From contig NC_081410.1 of assembly GCF_030272615.1 (NCBI RefSeq), positions 111,913,433-111,977,432 of the forward strand: a DNA stretch of 64,000 nt, written 5' to 3'. Below the pieces are notes generated by a model, which did no database searches, was not told the origin of the DNA, and saw only the letters and a program-made list of their open reading frames with translations. The stretch comes from Cryptomeria japonica. Taxonomy: Eukaryota; Streptophyta; Pinopsida; Cupressales; Cupressaceae. A program made the translations under genes and the position numbers. The first letter of the stretch is position 1. The number at the start of each line of letters is the position of its first letter. This document shows, piece by piece, positions 32,252 through 42,958 of this stretch.

Positions 32252-35012
32252 CTATTCTGGATTAGTGTTAGCTAGAGCATCCTGAGTATCCTTCAAGGCA
32301 CTGAGCACAATATCCAGCTTAGGAGTAATGCAACTCCGAAGTTCTCCAATTCTTCCAATTATTTTCTCCCTGTCATGATTCAAGCTTCTAAATTTCTCAA
32401 GCAATGAGATCACTTGATCTTCATGACTGCTCAAGGAAACTAAAAGAGGATCAACTGACTGAGATATGCACACTAGCTCATCCTCATGCTCCTTAGATTT
32501 CTTCTTAGTGTCTTCAATGAACCTTTTCAAAGATAGGCATGATTTGTACATATTGCCACCTTCATATAATGCATCCTTCATTCTCTTCACACAAGCATCT
32601 AAAGTAACTCTGACTTTTGCAATCATCTTCTTCAAAGTTCATAGCCTCTTAGAATCAAATTCATTTTGCACTTTCTCCTTGGCAGATTTATCAAAAGATT
32701 CAAAGTGATTGTCCATAGAGTTTATTAGACTCTTCAACTGCCTGGATGGTGTGTCTGAAGAATCCTTCAGAAATGAAGGCATTAATTTCTCCAAAATATT
32801 GGATGCCATGGTTAGCAACATACTATCCTTAGTGTGTGACTTCAGAAGATCCTCACTGGCCTTTACTTGAGCAAGTAATACTAAATAAAGCTTTTGGATG
32901 GGGGACAAAGAGGCGAGGTTAATAGGACCTTGCACAAAATTTGGATCATCAATTATTTTCTTTCCCTTCACTGGCTCTATAGTGTCTCTTGTTCCCGGAA
33001 TGGTTTCCTTCTTTACCTCAACCGGCACTTTCTCTACACCCTTCTCTGTAGTGTCTATCAAAGTATTCTCAACGTCATCTACTTTGACTGCTTCACCTGC
33101 ATCATCTTTACCTTTATCTTCTGCATGCTCAACTCTAACATCTTCTGGCATATTTACTCCACCCTGATCATCAATCAGTACTTCCAGAATAGAAGTATCA
33201 TCCTTTATCTGCTCAGTTTCTTGAGATGGCATGTTTTGTGCTTCCGGATGAGCATTATTTTATCCTTTTGCTGGATTAACTTCATACTGATTTTCAAGTA
33301 ATAATTTTGTCAAAAAAATTCCGAACATGATTTTGTTCACTCTAGTCTTACTCCTGAACTCATGCTTAGCTAATAAGTAATCTTGCTATATCTTCCTTAT
33401 AAATTACTGAACATAAGTTAACTAGTACATATTCTTTCAATCTCTCATCTTCTTTATTTATCGTTTGTCTCCTAACATCCAAAATTTCATACAATCTCTT
33501 GGGTATGTCTGATATTAGTTCAATTAGAGCTTTACTATATAAATTCAAGTATTGTACAGTTGCTTCCTCTAAATTTCTTTTACCGATCTCATCAAAATTT
33601 TCATACCATTCTAATAATAGCTTCAAGTTACCATTCTTCACAACCTCATTCACATTCTCATTCAAGGACATGGGAGGTTTAACTTCCAGTTTACCTTTCT
33701 TTAATACCTCATTAATTTCAGATGGCTTAGATTTCTTATCGGATGGTTTCTCTTTTAAGACCTTGGTGGCCTTAGTAGCTTTGGCTTTGCTATAGTCACA
33801 AATTTGACTGACTTCCTCTTATTCTCATCACCATTGAATGGCTTGACTAATGGTTTTGGTTTGCTTGCAAGCTTCTGTGAATCGGAGAAGAAAGCAACGC
33901 TTCTTGATTGCCTTGTCTTAGGTGTAGATGCTTTTCATTTAGCCTTCTTCTCCACCTTAACAATTTGCTCCTCAGAAAGGATATTCTCCTCTCTTGCTTT
34001 CTGGATTGATTCCCTAGTAATTCCCATGCTCTCTGCAAGAGCCTCAACCTATTTCTAGTCTTTCTTTGTATCACTGGTTTCTTGAATTGTTGATGTAGCT
34101 TTAAAAAAAAAATTGCATAAGTCCTAAATTTTTCTTCTTTGGGATCAATCAGTTTTCTCAACATATGTTGTTCATAAATATCCAATATTTGTTCTTCCAC
34201 CTCATAACCCATTGGCATAATCCACTATCCAGGGCTCCATAGCTTCCATCAAGCATCGATCGGTATCCACCGTAAAACAGATTGTGTCTTGATATTTTTC
34301 CACTATGGACTTAGGGATTCTTTCCCTCGCATGCATTTCCTGTTGGAAATTCTTGAAGTAACCCCATAAATTTTTATTTTGGACCTTAGAGTCACCATAA
34401 TTGTACAAATATTATCTGATTTGTACACCTACCAGCCTGTCAAAGGCCCATTGCACTTGCCCAACACCTGAAATCTCATTCATTAAGTAGAAAAACAAAC
34501 ATAGAAGCAATTTACCATACTTGAAACGATGTTTCTTGTTCTATTTGATCTTATTTGTATTCTTTATCAGCTCACTCTGGAGCAATTCACAAAGGTCATA
34601 TTTCTTGTTTTCCCTCATCATCTCATAATCAACATATATTGTAGCACCAAAGATGGAATTCTTCCTGGTGGAGTAATAGATCTTATATCTGATTACCATA
34701 GAGGCAAATATGATGTCATGCTCCAGGATGTTGTTGATAGTCATCGCTTGTTTGTCAAATCTCGATCCAGTTGCATTTGTCACAATATCATTCTTTGGAG
34801 CATTCAAAGATGGCAGCTCTCTGGATGCACATAGACCTATCACAGCTTGAATAATAGTCTGCATGATCTTGTGGGGTTTTTTCAACAATATAAATTCATC
34901 ATGCATTCTACTCAATATGTACTGGATCCATTCAGGTTCATAGAACATCAAAAATATAACAAATTGTGTGAAACCCTTATCTTCTAACCCTTGAAATTTT
35001 GGTTTTAGCATT
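32252..35012 (-). pseudogene. Element E ORF2, main part (unknown conserved protein)
   Basis: On the minus strand this continues ORF2 after the F insertion, in pieces: 35012-34541, 34408-34202, 34218-33847, 33671-33366, 33232-32639 and 32635-32252. Near its start it reads YDLCELLQSELIKNTNKIK, then (K)YGKLLLCLFFYLMNEISG and RERIPKSIVEKYQDTI. The middle is basic/acidic and low complexity. The last two pieces are helical with coiled-coil-like heptads (EDELVCISQSVDPLL). The whole is collinear with ORF2 of element G (49600-51489). No enzyme motif is recognised. With 41066-41304 it spans about 1000 codons. It could be a captured host gene or an element-specific accessory protein. Confidence 0.65.
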
Positions 35013-35017
35013 AAATT

Positions 35018-35335
35018 TGTAGGATTTGAGAAATACAAATCCACAGAACCCAAAGAAACCTGCATGCAAGAAACCTGTCACAGAGAAAGAGAGAGAACGA
35101 AACAAGGGTTTTGGCTCTGACAAAGTGAAAAGATTTATTATCAAAGAAAAAATGAATCAAGAAGACAAAATAATACAAGAGATCAATCCTTATAAAGGAG
35201 ATCAACACCGAAAGGAAAACCTAACCCTAAGGTGAGTGCATTTAATAATTAAATATTAATTATTAAATGACTAATATATGCATAAAGTGAAATCTTAAGA
35301 GGAGAGTAAAGTTAATTAATTACTTTACTCTAACA
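35018..35335 (-). repeat. 3' LTR of element F
   Basis: The minus strand starts TGTTAGAGTAAAG and ends AAATCCTACA. The TTTATAAGG near 35190 is a likely TATA box. Confidence 0.92.
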
Positions 35336-35347
35336 CCCCCCCTTAAG
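35336..35347 (-). promoter_or_regulatory. Polypurine tract of element F
   Basis: The minus strand reads CTTAAGGGGGGG directly before the LTR start. Confidence 0.75.
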
Positions 35348-35576
35348 ATGAGCTACAATGCAGCTACAAACAATGCAGAAGAAAGCAAAGGAACTACAAT
35401 GCAATAGAGGGTCCCGGCAACAAGGCCTGATCAGGTACCCGAATACAAGAAAATCTCTATAAAGCGGAGTAAAGGAGAAAACCCAGTGGGAAAAAACTCC
35501 TCTCCAAAAAGAGATAAAGAATCATGCTGAAAAGAAAACATGAAGGAAGGAAGGCCTCATTGAGACCCCCCAAGGA

Positions 35577-36222
35577 CAACTTCCTTCACCCCAAGCATGG
35601 AGCGCAACTAAAGATAGCGCGGAGATGCCAAAGGTTTAGTGAAGATGTCTGCAACCTGCTCCTCTGTAGGAATGTACTCCAAGATGAGAGAACCGTCCTG
35701 AATCACCTACCTGATGAAGTGCATGTGGATTTCAATGTGCTTTGTCCGTTGATGCTCCACTAGGTTGCGAGAAATGTGAATGGCACTCTGATTGTCACAC
35801 CAAAGAATAGTGGGACAATCTGGAGGAAACCCAAACTCTGTCATCAACTGCCGAAGCCATAAAACCTCCTGACTAGCTAACACTGTTGCACGGTACTCAG
35901 CCTCTGTAGATGATAATGCAATAGTAGACTGCTTCTTGCAAGACCATGTGATAGGACCATAACCAAGGCAAAAAACAAAACCAGAAGTAGACTTCCGATC
36001 ATTGACATCACCAGCCCAATCGGAGTCAGTGAAGCCAATGATGTGAGGGGATCCTGAAGTGTAGTGAATGCCATAATGAGTGGTGCCCCGAATGTACCTC
36101 AAAATACATTTGGCTGCTTGCCAATGGCTCTCATGAGGATCATGGGAGAACCAAGAGACAAGGCCAACCGCAAAGGAAAGATCAGGATGAGAATGTGTCA
36201 AGTACAACAAACTGCCAACCAA
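35577..36222 (-). pseudogene. Element F RNase H
   Basis: It begins GSLLYLTHSHPDLSFAVGLV and keeps the catalytic acids in FTDSDWAGDVNDRKSTSG, LSSTEAEYRA and WCDNQSAIHIS. One stop follows MHFIR at 35707; beyond it VADIFTKPLA marks the usual C-terminus, so the frame continues to about 35580. Only the single stops separate it from an intact domain. Confidence 0.9.
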
Positions 36223-37344
36223 CTACCTATATAAAGTGGGGTCTACTGAAGGAGTAGAGCAAGTGGAAGACAAAACAACACCTAACTGAAATGGAGCGAG
36301 GGCAGACTTGCAATCAAGCATGCCAAATCATTGAAGCATATCAAGAGCATACTTCTCCTAAAATATGGAAATCCCATCCAAAGACTGAATAACCTGTAGA
36401 CCCAGAAAGAAGTGCAAGAGACCAAGATCTGTCATCTCAAACTGCTCCATCAAAGCTCTCTGAACACGCTGAATCATGGAGGATGAGCTACCTGTAAGGA
36501 TGAGATCATCTACATATAGAACAAGAATCAAAAGATCACTCTCCTGACGTTGAATATACACTGTGTGATCAAAATGACAGCGTGTGAAGTGAGAGGAAAG
36601 CAAGAAAGAGTCCATCTTCTCATACCAAGCCCGAGGGGCTTGTTTGAGACCATACAATGAACGTCGAAGTCTGCAAACCAAAGAAGTGTCCTGCACAAAT
36701 CCCTAAGGTTGCTCCATATAGATCTCCTCATGTAGGTCTCCATGCAAGAAGGCACTCTTCACATCCATCTGAAACACTGTCCATCCCTGTGAAGCTGCAA
36801 GTGAAAGTACCAGGCGTATAGAATTCATCTTGGCGACAGGAGCTAAGGTCTCAGAGTAGTCAATACCCTCTACCTAAGAAAACCCCTTCACAACAAGATG
36901 GGCCTTATACTTATCAATAGAACCATCTGCAGCATACTTGGTACGATACACCCACTTGCACCGAACCAACTTTCTTCCCTTAGGAAGAGGATAAAGATCC
37001 CAAGTATGATTCTTCATCAAAGAAGAATACTCCTCATCCATGGCCCTATCCCACTCAAGGTGTCTTTTCACCTTTGAAAACTTTTGAGGATCATCTGAAA
37101 TGGCATGACTCAAAAGACTAGAACCAGATGTCTGAGCACGAGTGCGACGAGTATCTGAAGGATCACCTGCCAAAGAACCAGTTGCATCAACAGTGACATG
37201 GGCCCACCTCGGCAAAGATGGAGCAACTGGTGGTGGTGGAGATGGTGGATCATCATCTACATCATCCTCAAGAGATAAGTAATCCTCAAGAGATGAAGAG
37301 GAAGGAGTAGGAAATGAGGGAGAAGCTAGTGATGGAGAATCCAT
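36223..37344 (-). pseudogene. Element F reverse transcriptase
   Basis: It opens with a Ser/Pro-rich connector and RWAHVTVDATGSLAGDPSDT, then EYSSLMKNHTWDLYPLPKGR and RCKWVYRTKYAADGSIDKYK. After one stop, LRRSLYGLKQAPRAWYEKM and LYVDDLILTGSSS give the fingers and the YVDD active site intact. KFEMTDLG-type sequence (QFEMTDLGLLHFFLGLQV) follows. A few stops (36890, 36705, near 36358) interrupt it. Confidence 0.9.
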
Positions 37345-38230
37345 CTAAGGATAGCGCTCATCAAACTGGACATCCCACCAAAACAAGACCTCTCTAGAAT
37401 CAGGATCAAACAACCTGTATGCCTTAACATCCTCACAGTAGCCAACAAATATGAGTGGTCGACTCTTCCTCTCCATGGATTTCCGCTGAGCATCAGGAAT
37501 AAATGCCTAAGCCTCACTACCAAAAACTCAGAATGTAGAAACATCAGGCTTGACATGGGTCCAAGCCTCCTCAGGAGTCATATGTCACAATGCCTTATGA
37601 GGCATCCGATTCTGAATATAATTGGCACAATTGACTGCCTCAGCCCAAAATGAAGAACTCATAGCTCAAGACTGTATCATACAATTTGCCATCTCCCGTA
37701 AGGTTCTGTTCTTTCTCTCAGCAACACCATTCTGCTGAGGGGTGTAAGGAACTGTAAACTGATGTTGTAACCATGCTCAGTGTAAAAATCTCTGAAAGCT
37801 TGATTAACATACTCCCCCCCATTATCTGTGTGTATCCTCCTGATAAAAAGTCCAGATTGCTTCTCCACAAATGTCTTAAAAATCCTGAATGAGTCAAAGA
37901 CATCAGACTTGTACTTAAGAAAGTACACCCATATACGTCTAGAGAAGTCATCAATAAAAGTGAGCACATAACAGGCCCCTGAAAAGGAAGGAGTCGGAAA
38001 GGACATAAGATCACTGTGTACCAACTCTAGGGCTGCCCTAGCACGAGAGGCTCGACCCTTAGGAAAAGGATCTCGATGATGTTTGTCAAGGAAACAACCA
38101 CGACATACACCATCAGTACAAGAAATCTATGGAAGCCCAATCACAAGTGCCTATGTACTCATCTATTGTAGATATATGTAATTGACATGGTCAAAACGCT
38201 CATGCCAAAGCCTGCTCACTAAATCTGCAT
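37345..38230 (-). pseudogene. Element F integrase
   Basis: The zinc-binding part (38230-38030) is out of frame. From 38024 the core reads MVHSDLMSFPTPSFSGACY, TFIDDFSRRIWVYFLKYKSD and RRIHTDNGGEYVNQAF, giving two catalytic Asp. A frameshift near 37760 displaces the QQNG..ERKN segment that carries the Glu. The C-terminal GYCEDVKAYRLFDP-like block lies around 37440 in another frame. Confidence 0.88.
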
Positions 38231-38233
38231 GTG

Positions 38234-38632
38234 CTATAGAGAGGAACCAACAGTGTCTGAACTCTCAAAGCCATCAAATCTATATAAGTGAGATGCAGAA
38301 TCCACACTCCCAGTAGCCACAACCAAGTCAGGATCATGAAGATCTCGAATAACCACATCATGAGGTGAGAACTCAACTGTCTTACCAGAGCCAGAGTGGC
38401 AAATCTGATAAATAGATAGAAGGTTTGTCGAAATGTCAGGAACCAAAAGCACATCCTGTAGACAACCACCATCCAATGAAACAGTACCGAAACCCTGAAC
38501 GGAAAGTTGTGCTGAGTCACCAACTACAATATGTCTAGTGCCTGTAGGGGCAAGAGCGGTGACCAAATCCTCTCTGTGTGTCATATGGTGAGAGGCACCA
38601 GAATCTAGAATCCAAGTGGATACTGAGGACAA
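38234..38632 (-). CDS. Element F protease
   Basis: An open 132-aa frame starts with TWILDSGASHHMTHREDLV, the intact D-S-G catalytic motif, then HIVVGDSAQLSVQGFGTVSL and LLVPDISTNLLSIYQIC. It ends where the integrase zinc domain should begin. A TGA at 38633 separates it from gag. Confidence 0.9.
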   Translation of the reverse strand: MSSVSTWILDSGASHHMTHREDLVTALAPTGTRHIVVGDSAQLSVQGFGTVSLDGGCLQDVLLVPDISTNLLSIYQICHSGSGKTVEFSPHDVVIRDLHDPDLVVATGSVDSASHLYRFDGFESSDTVGSSL

Positions 38633-38635
38633 TGC

Positions 38636-39583
38636 TCATGCAGAAAGAGCATGACCTTTCCCTGTGGGCTGTGAAGGAGGCTGAGGTGCACTGATATTAT
38701 GCTGCTGCATGGCTTCCTCCAAAGCCTCTAAACGTTTCCAACACCTGGAAAGGGGATGTCCTTCCTTGCCACAAAAACTGCAAGGATCACCAGATTTCTT
38801 CTTAGTCTTGGAGGAAGACTCGCCAGACTTTGAAGATTTGCCCTGTTTAGAATTGGACTGTGCTTTTGAATCAAACTTAGGTGGTGGCTTGGAGGGATTC
38901 TCACTAGCCTCTGAATCTTTCTTAGGCTTCAATTTCTACTTTTGTTTTCCTTTGGAGGACTGGGCTACCAATGCTTGGTTCTGGGAACTTGAAAGTGAAT
39001 CCAACTGCTTAAGCTTAGCTTACTCACGAGTCAGATGATCACAAAAGACCTCAAAAGAAGGCATGACATGTCGAGCACCCAAGGCATCCATGGTGGAATA
39101 GAAGGTCAAAGAGAAGATCTGAAATGGACCCCGAAGCTTGGAGAGGATCAGGAAAATGCACTCTGTATCAGTCTTAGTCTTACCATAACCCTGCAAGATA
39201 GATCTTTGTTGTTTGAACTTCATCAAAAAGTCCTCAATAGAGGGAACTGAATCAGGTACCAAGGAAGTTAACTCTGCCTCAAGCTGCAAAGCTCTGAACT
39301 CGTTGACAGTACCAAAAAGTCCATCAAACTTGGTCCAAATGGCTCGAGGAGTGATACAACCCTCAAGATGAAATAGGAGACTGTCGAAAATGTGTAAAGC
39401 CATCAATCCCATAGCCTAATCCATATTGTTCCTGTGCTGCATAACCTCAAAGGCACGTGTCAACTAAGGCTGAACCTCATCCAAATAGGACCATAACCCT
39501 CAAGACTGGAGAAGATTCATCATGCGACCTTTCCAAGTGTGGTAATTATGCGGTGTGAGAGGTTTAATAGGTCTGTCGGCCAT
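38636..39583 (-). pseudogene. Element F gag
   Basis: The start is ATG at 39583, 50 codons ahead of the longest open part (39412-39020). It reads EGCITPRAIWTKFDGLFGT and LTSLVPDSVPSIEDFLMKFK, matching Copia gag. A Lys/Ser-rich linker leads to the intact zinc knuckle CSFCGKEGHPLSRC. Stops include at least two that could be CAG to TAG and two that could be CGA to TGA. It would form the particle shell; the stop codons make this copy non-functional. Confidence 0.88.
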
Positions 39584-40747
39584 CCTGTGAACTGTGCCTC
39601 AACTGCTCTGAATTTTTTTAATTATTATTAAGTGGTCTTTCAGAACTAGATAGAAGATGCAGAAGGGGTTTGTTTGTTTTATTTTGGTGTTTTTAGATTC
39701 TGGTTTTCTGATGTAAATAATAGAAAGCAAGAAAAAAACACCCCCCCACAATGCAAAAAACTAATCCCCAGTACGAACTGAAAGTCGAAAAATGATAGAA
39801 AGCAGTAACTGGTTGAGAAAAAAATTTGAGTACCTAAAGAATTTATTGATGAAACAGACTATATATCTGGAAAGAGCACAGAACCACCTTTCCGACGCCT
39901 ATTCGCTTTCAAGAAACGGAGCAAAAATGAGCAAGTTATGCCCCTCGGAGTACAAAAAGGCTCATCGGACTTTGACTACGAAAAAATGCAATCAAAATGG
40001 AAAAATATGAAAAAAATCCTACACCATTAGAACGAGCTTGGAGCCAGCTTTCCAATGCCTATTCATTTTCAAAAAATGGAGATCGGACGCCCGATTTATA
40101 CCCGAATTTGTAAAGCAGCTCCAAAAGGTCCAGTTTGGCCCTTCTAGCCCTCAGGGGCTTAAAAAAAATGGGCCCTGGTCCGCTGGGCGACCAGGGGCTG
40201 GCACAAGAGCTGGTGGCATGGGGGTGGCACCGCTGGTGCTGGCAGAGGGAGGGAGTCGCGCTGGCGGCGCAGTGAGCGGCGCTCTCGCCGGCGGCGCGGC
40301 GGCGGCTGCCTGGCCGCGGCCGGTTGTTACTGCCGGCGGCGGTGGCCGGGCAGTGGTCGCCGGGCTGCACACCAGCGGCGCGGCTGTTGAAATGAGCGGC
40401 ACCCAATTTTTTTGAAAACTTCATTGTTTTTTTTTTGTTTTTTTGATTTTTTTAATTTTTATCGCCTCGAACTGCGTGCCCTGGAGTCGTACGGCCTTGG
40501 GGCAAAAAAAATTTGCCTTCTGGAGCGACTGTGTCCGAATCGAATGTATATTATATGAAAATAGGGGTTTTTGGGTGTTGTGAGCTCAAAGGTGAGGTCC
40601 GTTTGGGCTCAAAGTGCACCAAAAAAAAGTACCCCCTATTCCAAAATAAAAAACAAATTACAAACACAGATCTGATGCAACCAAAACCTAGATCTCAAAA
40701 TCTTTCAAAAGACTGAACAAGCTGCAGTAGATCTGGCTTTGATACCA
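39584..40747 (-). other. Element F 5' leader with GC-rich island
   Basis: Between primer site and gag lies 1.16 kb with no retroelement domain. Positions 40160-40395 are extremely GC-rich (GGCGGCG runs) in an otherwise AT-rich window, open in several frames on both strands (A/G/P/R-rich translations). T-rich tracts flank it (40415-40460). It is unlike the other leaders here and may be captured sequence. Confidence 0.7.
40735..40747 (-). promoter_or_regulatory. Primer binding site of element F
   Basis: The minus strand reads TGGTATCAAAGCC, a near-exact initiator tRNA-Met site, directly after the LTR. Confidence 0.85.
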
Positions 40748-41065
40748 TGTAGGATTTGAGAAATACAAATCCACATAACCCAAAGAAACCTGCATGCAAG
40801 AAACTTGTCACAGAGAAAGAGAGAGAAGGAAACAAGGGTTTTGGCTCTGACAAAGTGAAAAGATTTATTATCAGAGAAAAAATGAATCAAGAAGACAAAA
40901 TAATACAAGAGATCAATCCTTATAAAGGAGATCAACACCAAAAGGAAAACCTAACCCTAAGGTGAGTGCATTTAATAATTAAATATTAATTATTAAATGA
41001 CTAATATATGCATAAAGTGAAATCTTAAGAGGAGAGTAAAGTTAATTAATTACTTTACTCTAACA
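40748..41065 (-). repeat. 5' LTR of element F
   Basis: It is identical to 35018-35335 except for five substitutions. Confidence 0.93.
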
Positions 41066-41304
41066 AAATTCTTATCAGACAGTTGATTGTTGTAGAAATT
41101 CAACATGTGTGAGATTCCCAATTCTTTGATGGGACAATGGGTGTAAACCCTAACATCTTCAATATGCAGGACACTATAGGGCACAAATGAAAATGTGCTT
41201 TTTGGATCATCTTCCATGGAGATAAATGGATGATGTTTGAAATTATGTCATGCACACTCAGTGATGTCAACAACAAGAGGGGTAGAAGCACTAGATGCAT
41301 CCAT
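41066..41304 (-). pseudogene. Element E ORF2, N-terminal part
   Basis: The ATG at 41304 gives MDASSASTPLVVDITECA, one TGA, then FKHHPFISMEDDPKSTFSFV and SVLHIEDVRVYTHC. This aligns with the ORF2 start of G at 51489 (KFRPFILVSSDPIGAFSVVP...). F is inserted at its end and the frame resumes at 35012. The 430 bp upstream to ORF1 is non-coding; it shares GAGCGTGA and CAAGGTATTT with the sequence before ORF2 of G, so the 5' untranslated part is conserved too. Confidence 0.65.
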
Positions 41305-41737
41305 TTCTAAAATTTAAGACTTCAAAAAAGTTCTATTGATAAATACCTTGATCACCGAATTAGAGTTTCTTGCCAAATCGCTTGAGAGATCTTCTTTCAC
41401 GCTCCGGTCACTAAAACTTCTACCTCCATAACTCTCCAAACCTCTTCTCTTCAAATGGAAAGTGAGAAATGAAGTGGTGAAATGGCTTTTCATTCTCTGC
41501 ATACCTAACTTTTAGGTATAATAAATGCACTTTTCCCTAATACTTTTGATTAGTCTACATTTCACAAAAATCTTCTGCGAATCTTCAAATTTGTTTGAAG
41601 TCTTCCGAAAATCTATCAAAAATATTTGTGATCATCACATACACCTCTACAACCTACCGCAATTAGGCACAGATCTCAAATGGGGGGGTTTAAAGGATTT
41701 TCATGATTGCTTCCCCCAAGGCCAAATGCCTTAGTTC

Positions 41738-42915
41738 AGTTACCAGATGAGGCTCCAGCATCAGAATCAGGTTTGGATCCATTTGTTGTTTCTGAATCAT
41801 TCTTTATAACCCAACTCTTCTTCATTTGATCTCTGATCTCTTCAACTTTAACTTTTCCCTTCTCATCTACCTTCACATTCTTGTTCTTGTCTTCCAGACC
41901 TCTTCTATTCATGTTTTTTCTACTGCAATACTTAGCAATGTGACCGGATTTGTTGCAAGCATAGCAAACAACATTTCCTTGTCTAGGCCTAAAGTTCATC
42001 TGATTTCCTCTTGACCTGCATTGATTAGCAACATGTCCAAACATACCACATGCATAGTATCTGATGTTTCTCCTATTTTGAAAGTTATTCATCACACTTT
42101 TGCATTCGTTTGACTTGTAGCCATACTTGTAGCCATACTTGTTGCATTTAAAACATTGACCGGAGAAAGATGGACATCCTATTTCTGCATTGACTGGCCA
42201 TGTCACCAAATATATTTTTCCATTGAACTTATGAGAATTAGGTTTCCTTACTAGAGGCCTTCTTGAATTATTCTTCTATTGTGTTAATTTAGAGCTTTCG
42301 CCTTTCTCAAATCCAAGACATCTTGTGTCATTAGCATTCTTCTGACTTTCAAGCATTTCATCAAGCTTGGCTGAGCTGATCCAAAACTTCTCCTTGTACT
42401 CATTTGCAGCATCTAGATCAAATTTAAGAAGTACCTGCTTTCCAAGATCTTCCTCATGTTCTTTGGCTTCTTTTAGGTCAAGCTTCAGTTATCCATTCCC
42501 ATTCTCAAGTCTGCAACATTCATCAGATTTGTCTTTCAAGGACTGAGCAAGCTTCTCCTCCATTTTTATTCCTTTCCTCAATCTCCTTTGTCAATCTCAT
42601 CACAATAGCTTCCATCTCATTCTTTTGTATTGTATTATCTCTAGCAAGTCTCTCACACTCTTTTGTCTTTTCCTTCAGGGCTTCTTCATCGATGCTTTGA
42701 CTTTCTTTCTCCTTCAACTTATCAACAAGTTCCTTTCTATTTTCCCTTGACTTGTTCAACTAATGTTTCAATGATTCAATGAAGTTCTCAGCATCCCTAA
42801 GGATTGCTTTCATTTGTCATATCTCAACTTGTGATTGATCAATATCTTCAAGTGCAACAAGAAGTTGTTGTCTAAGACTACCGGAATCCATTGATTCCTT
42901 TCCCAAATCCTCCTC
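41738..42915 (-). pseudogene. Element E ORF1: coiled coil plus zinc knuckles
   Basis: The upstream part (42915-42400) is Glu/Lys-rich with long helical heptads (RENRKELVDKLKEKESQS, KNEMEAIVMRLTKEIEE). The downstream part (42209-41736, open) has three knuckle modules. The first is distorted by a KYGYKYGYK duplication. The second has lost its first Cys (YYACGMFGHVANQC). The third, CYACNKSGHIAKYC, is complete. A basic tail follows (KNVKVDEKGKVKVEEIRDQM). This could serve as an RNA-binding, gag-like particle protein for an element without pol. Stops occur near 42523 and 42765. Confidence 0.7.
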
Positions 42916-42943
42916 ATGTTGTAAGGCTTCTTCCAAGGAACTA

Positions 42944-42957
42944 GGCTCAGATACCAA
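42944..42957 (-). promoter_or_regulatory. Primer binding site of element E
   Basis: The minus strand reads TTGGTATCTGAGCC next to the LTR. It is an initiator tRNA-Met type site with one change, like those of A, B and C. Confidence 0.8.
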
Positions 42958-42958
42958 T

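Larger units (their letters stand above)
35018..41065 (-). mobile_element. Copia element F (youngest, near-complete)
   Basis: It has two 318-bp LTRs (35018-35335 and 40748-41065) differing at 5 positions, and the perfect TSD AAATT (35013-35017, 41066-41070). On the minus strand it has a primer site, a 1.2-kb leader, gag, protease, integrase, RT and RNase H, and a polypurine tract. Despite LTR identity of about 98%, several stops break the polyprotein. It interrupts ORF2 of E. Confidence 0.93.

Noticed and set aside
32466-33301. Plus-strand ORFs of 80-135 aa in the E ORF2 region
   Set aside because: They are antisense to the conserved minus-strand ORF2 and have no motif of their own.
40038-40424. 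Overlapping 83-125 aa ORFs on both strands in the GC-rich stretch
   Set aside because: Long frames arise by chance where GC is very high and stops are rare. The translations are A/G/P/R-rich and low complexity with no domain, so I annotated a GC-rich leader and no gene.
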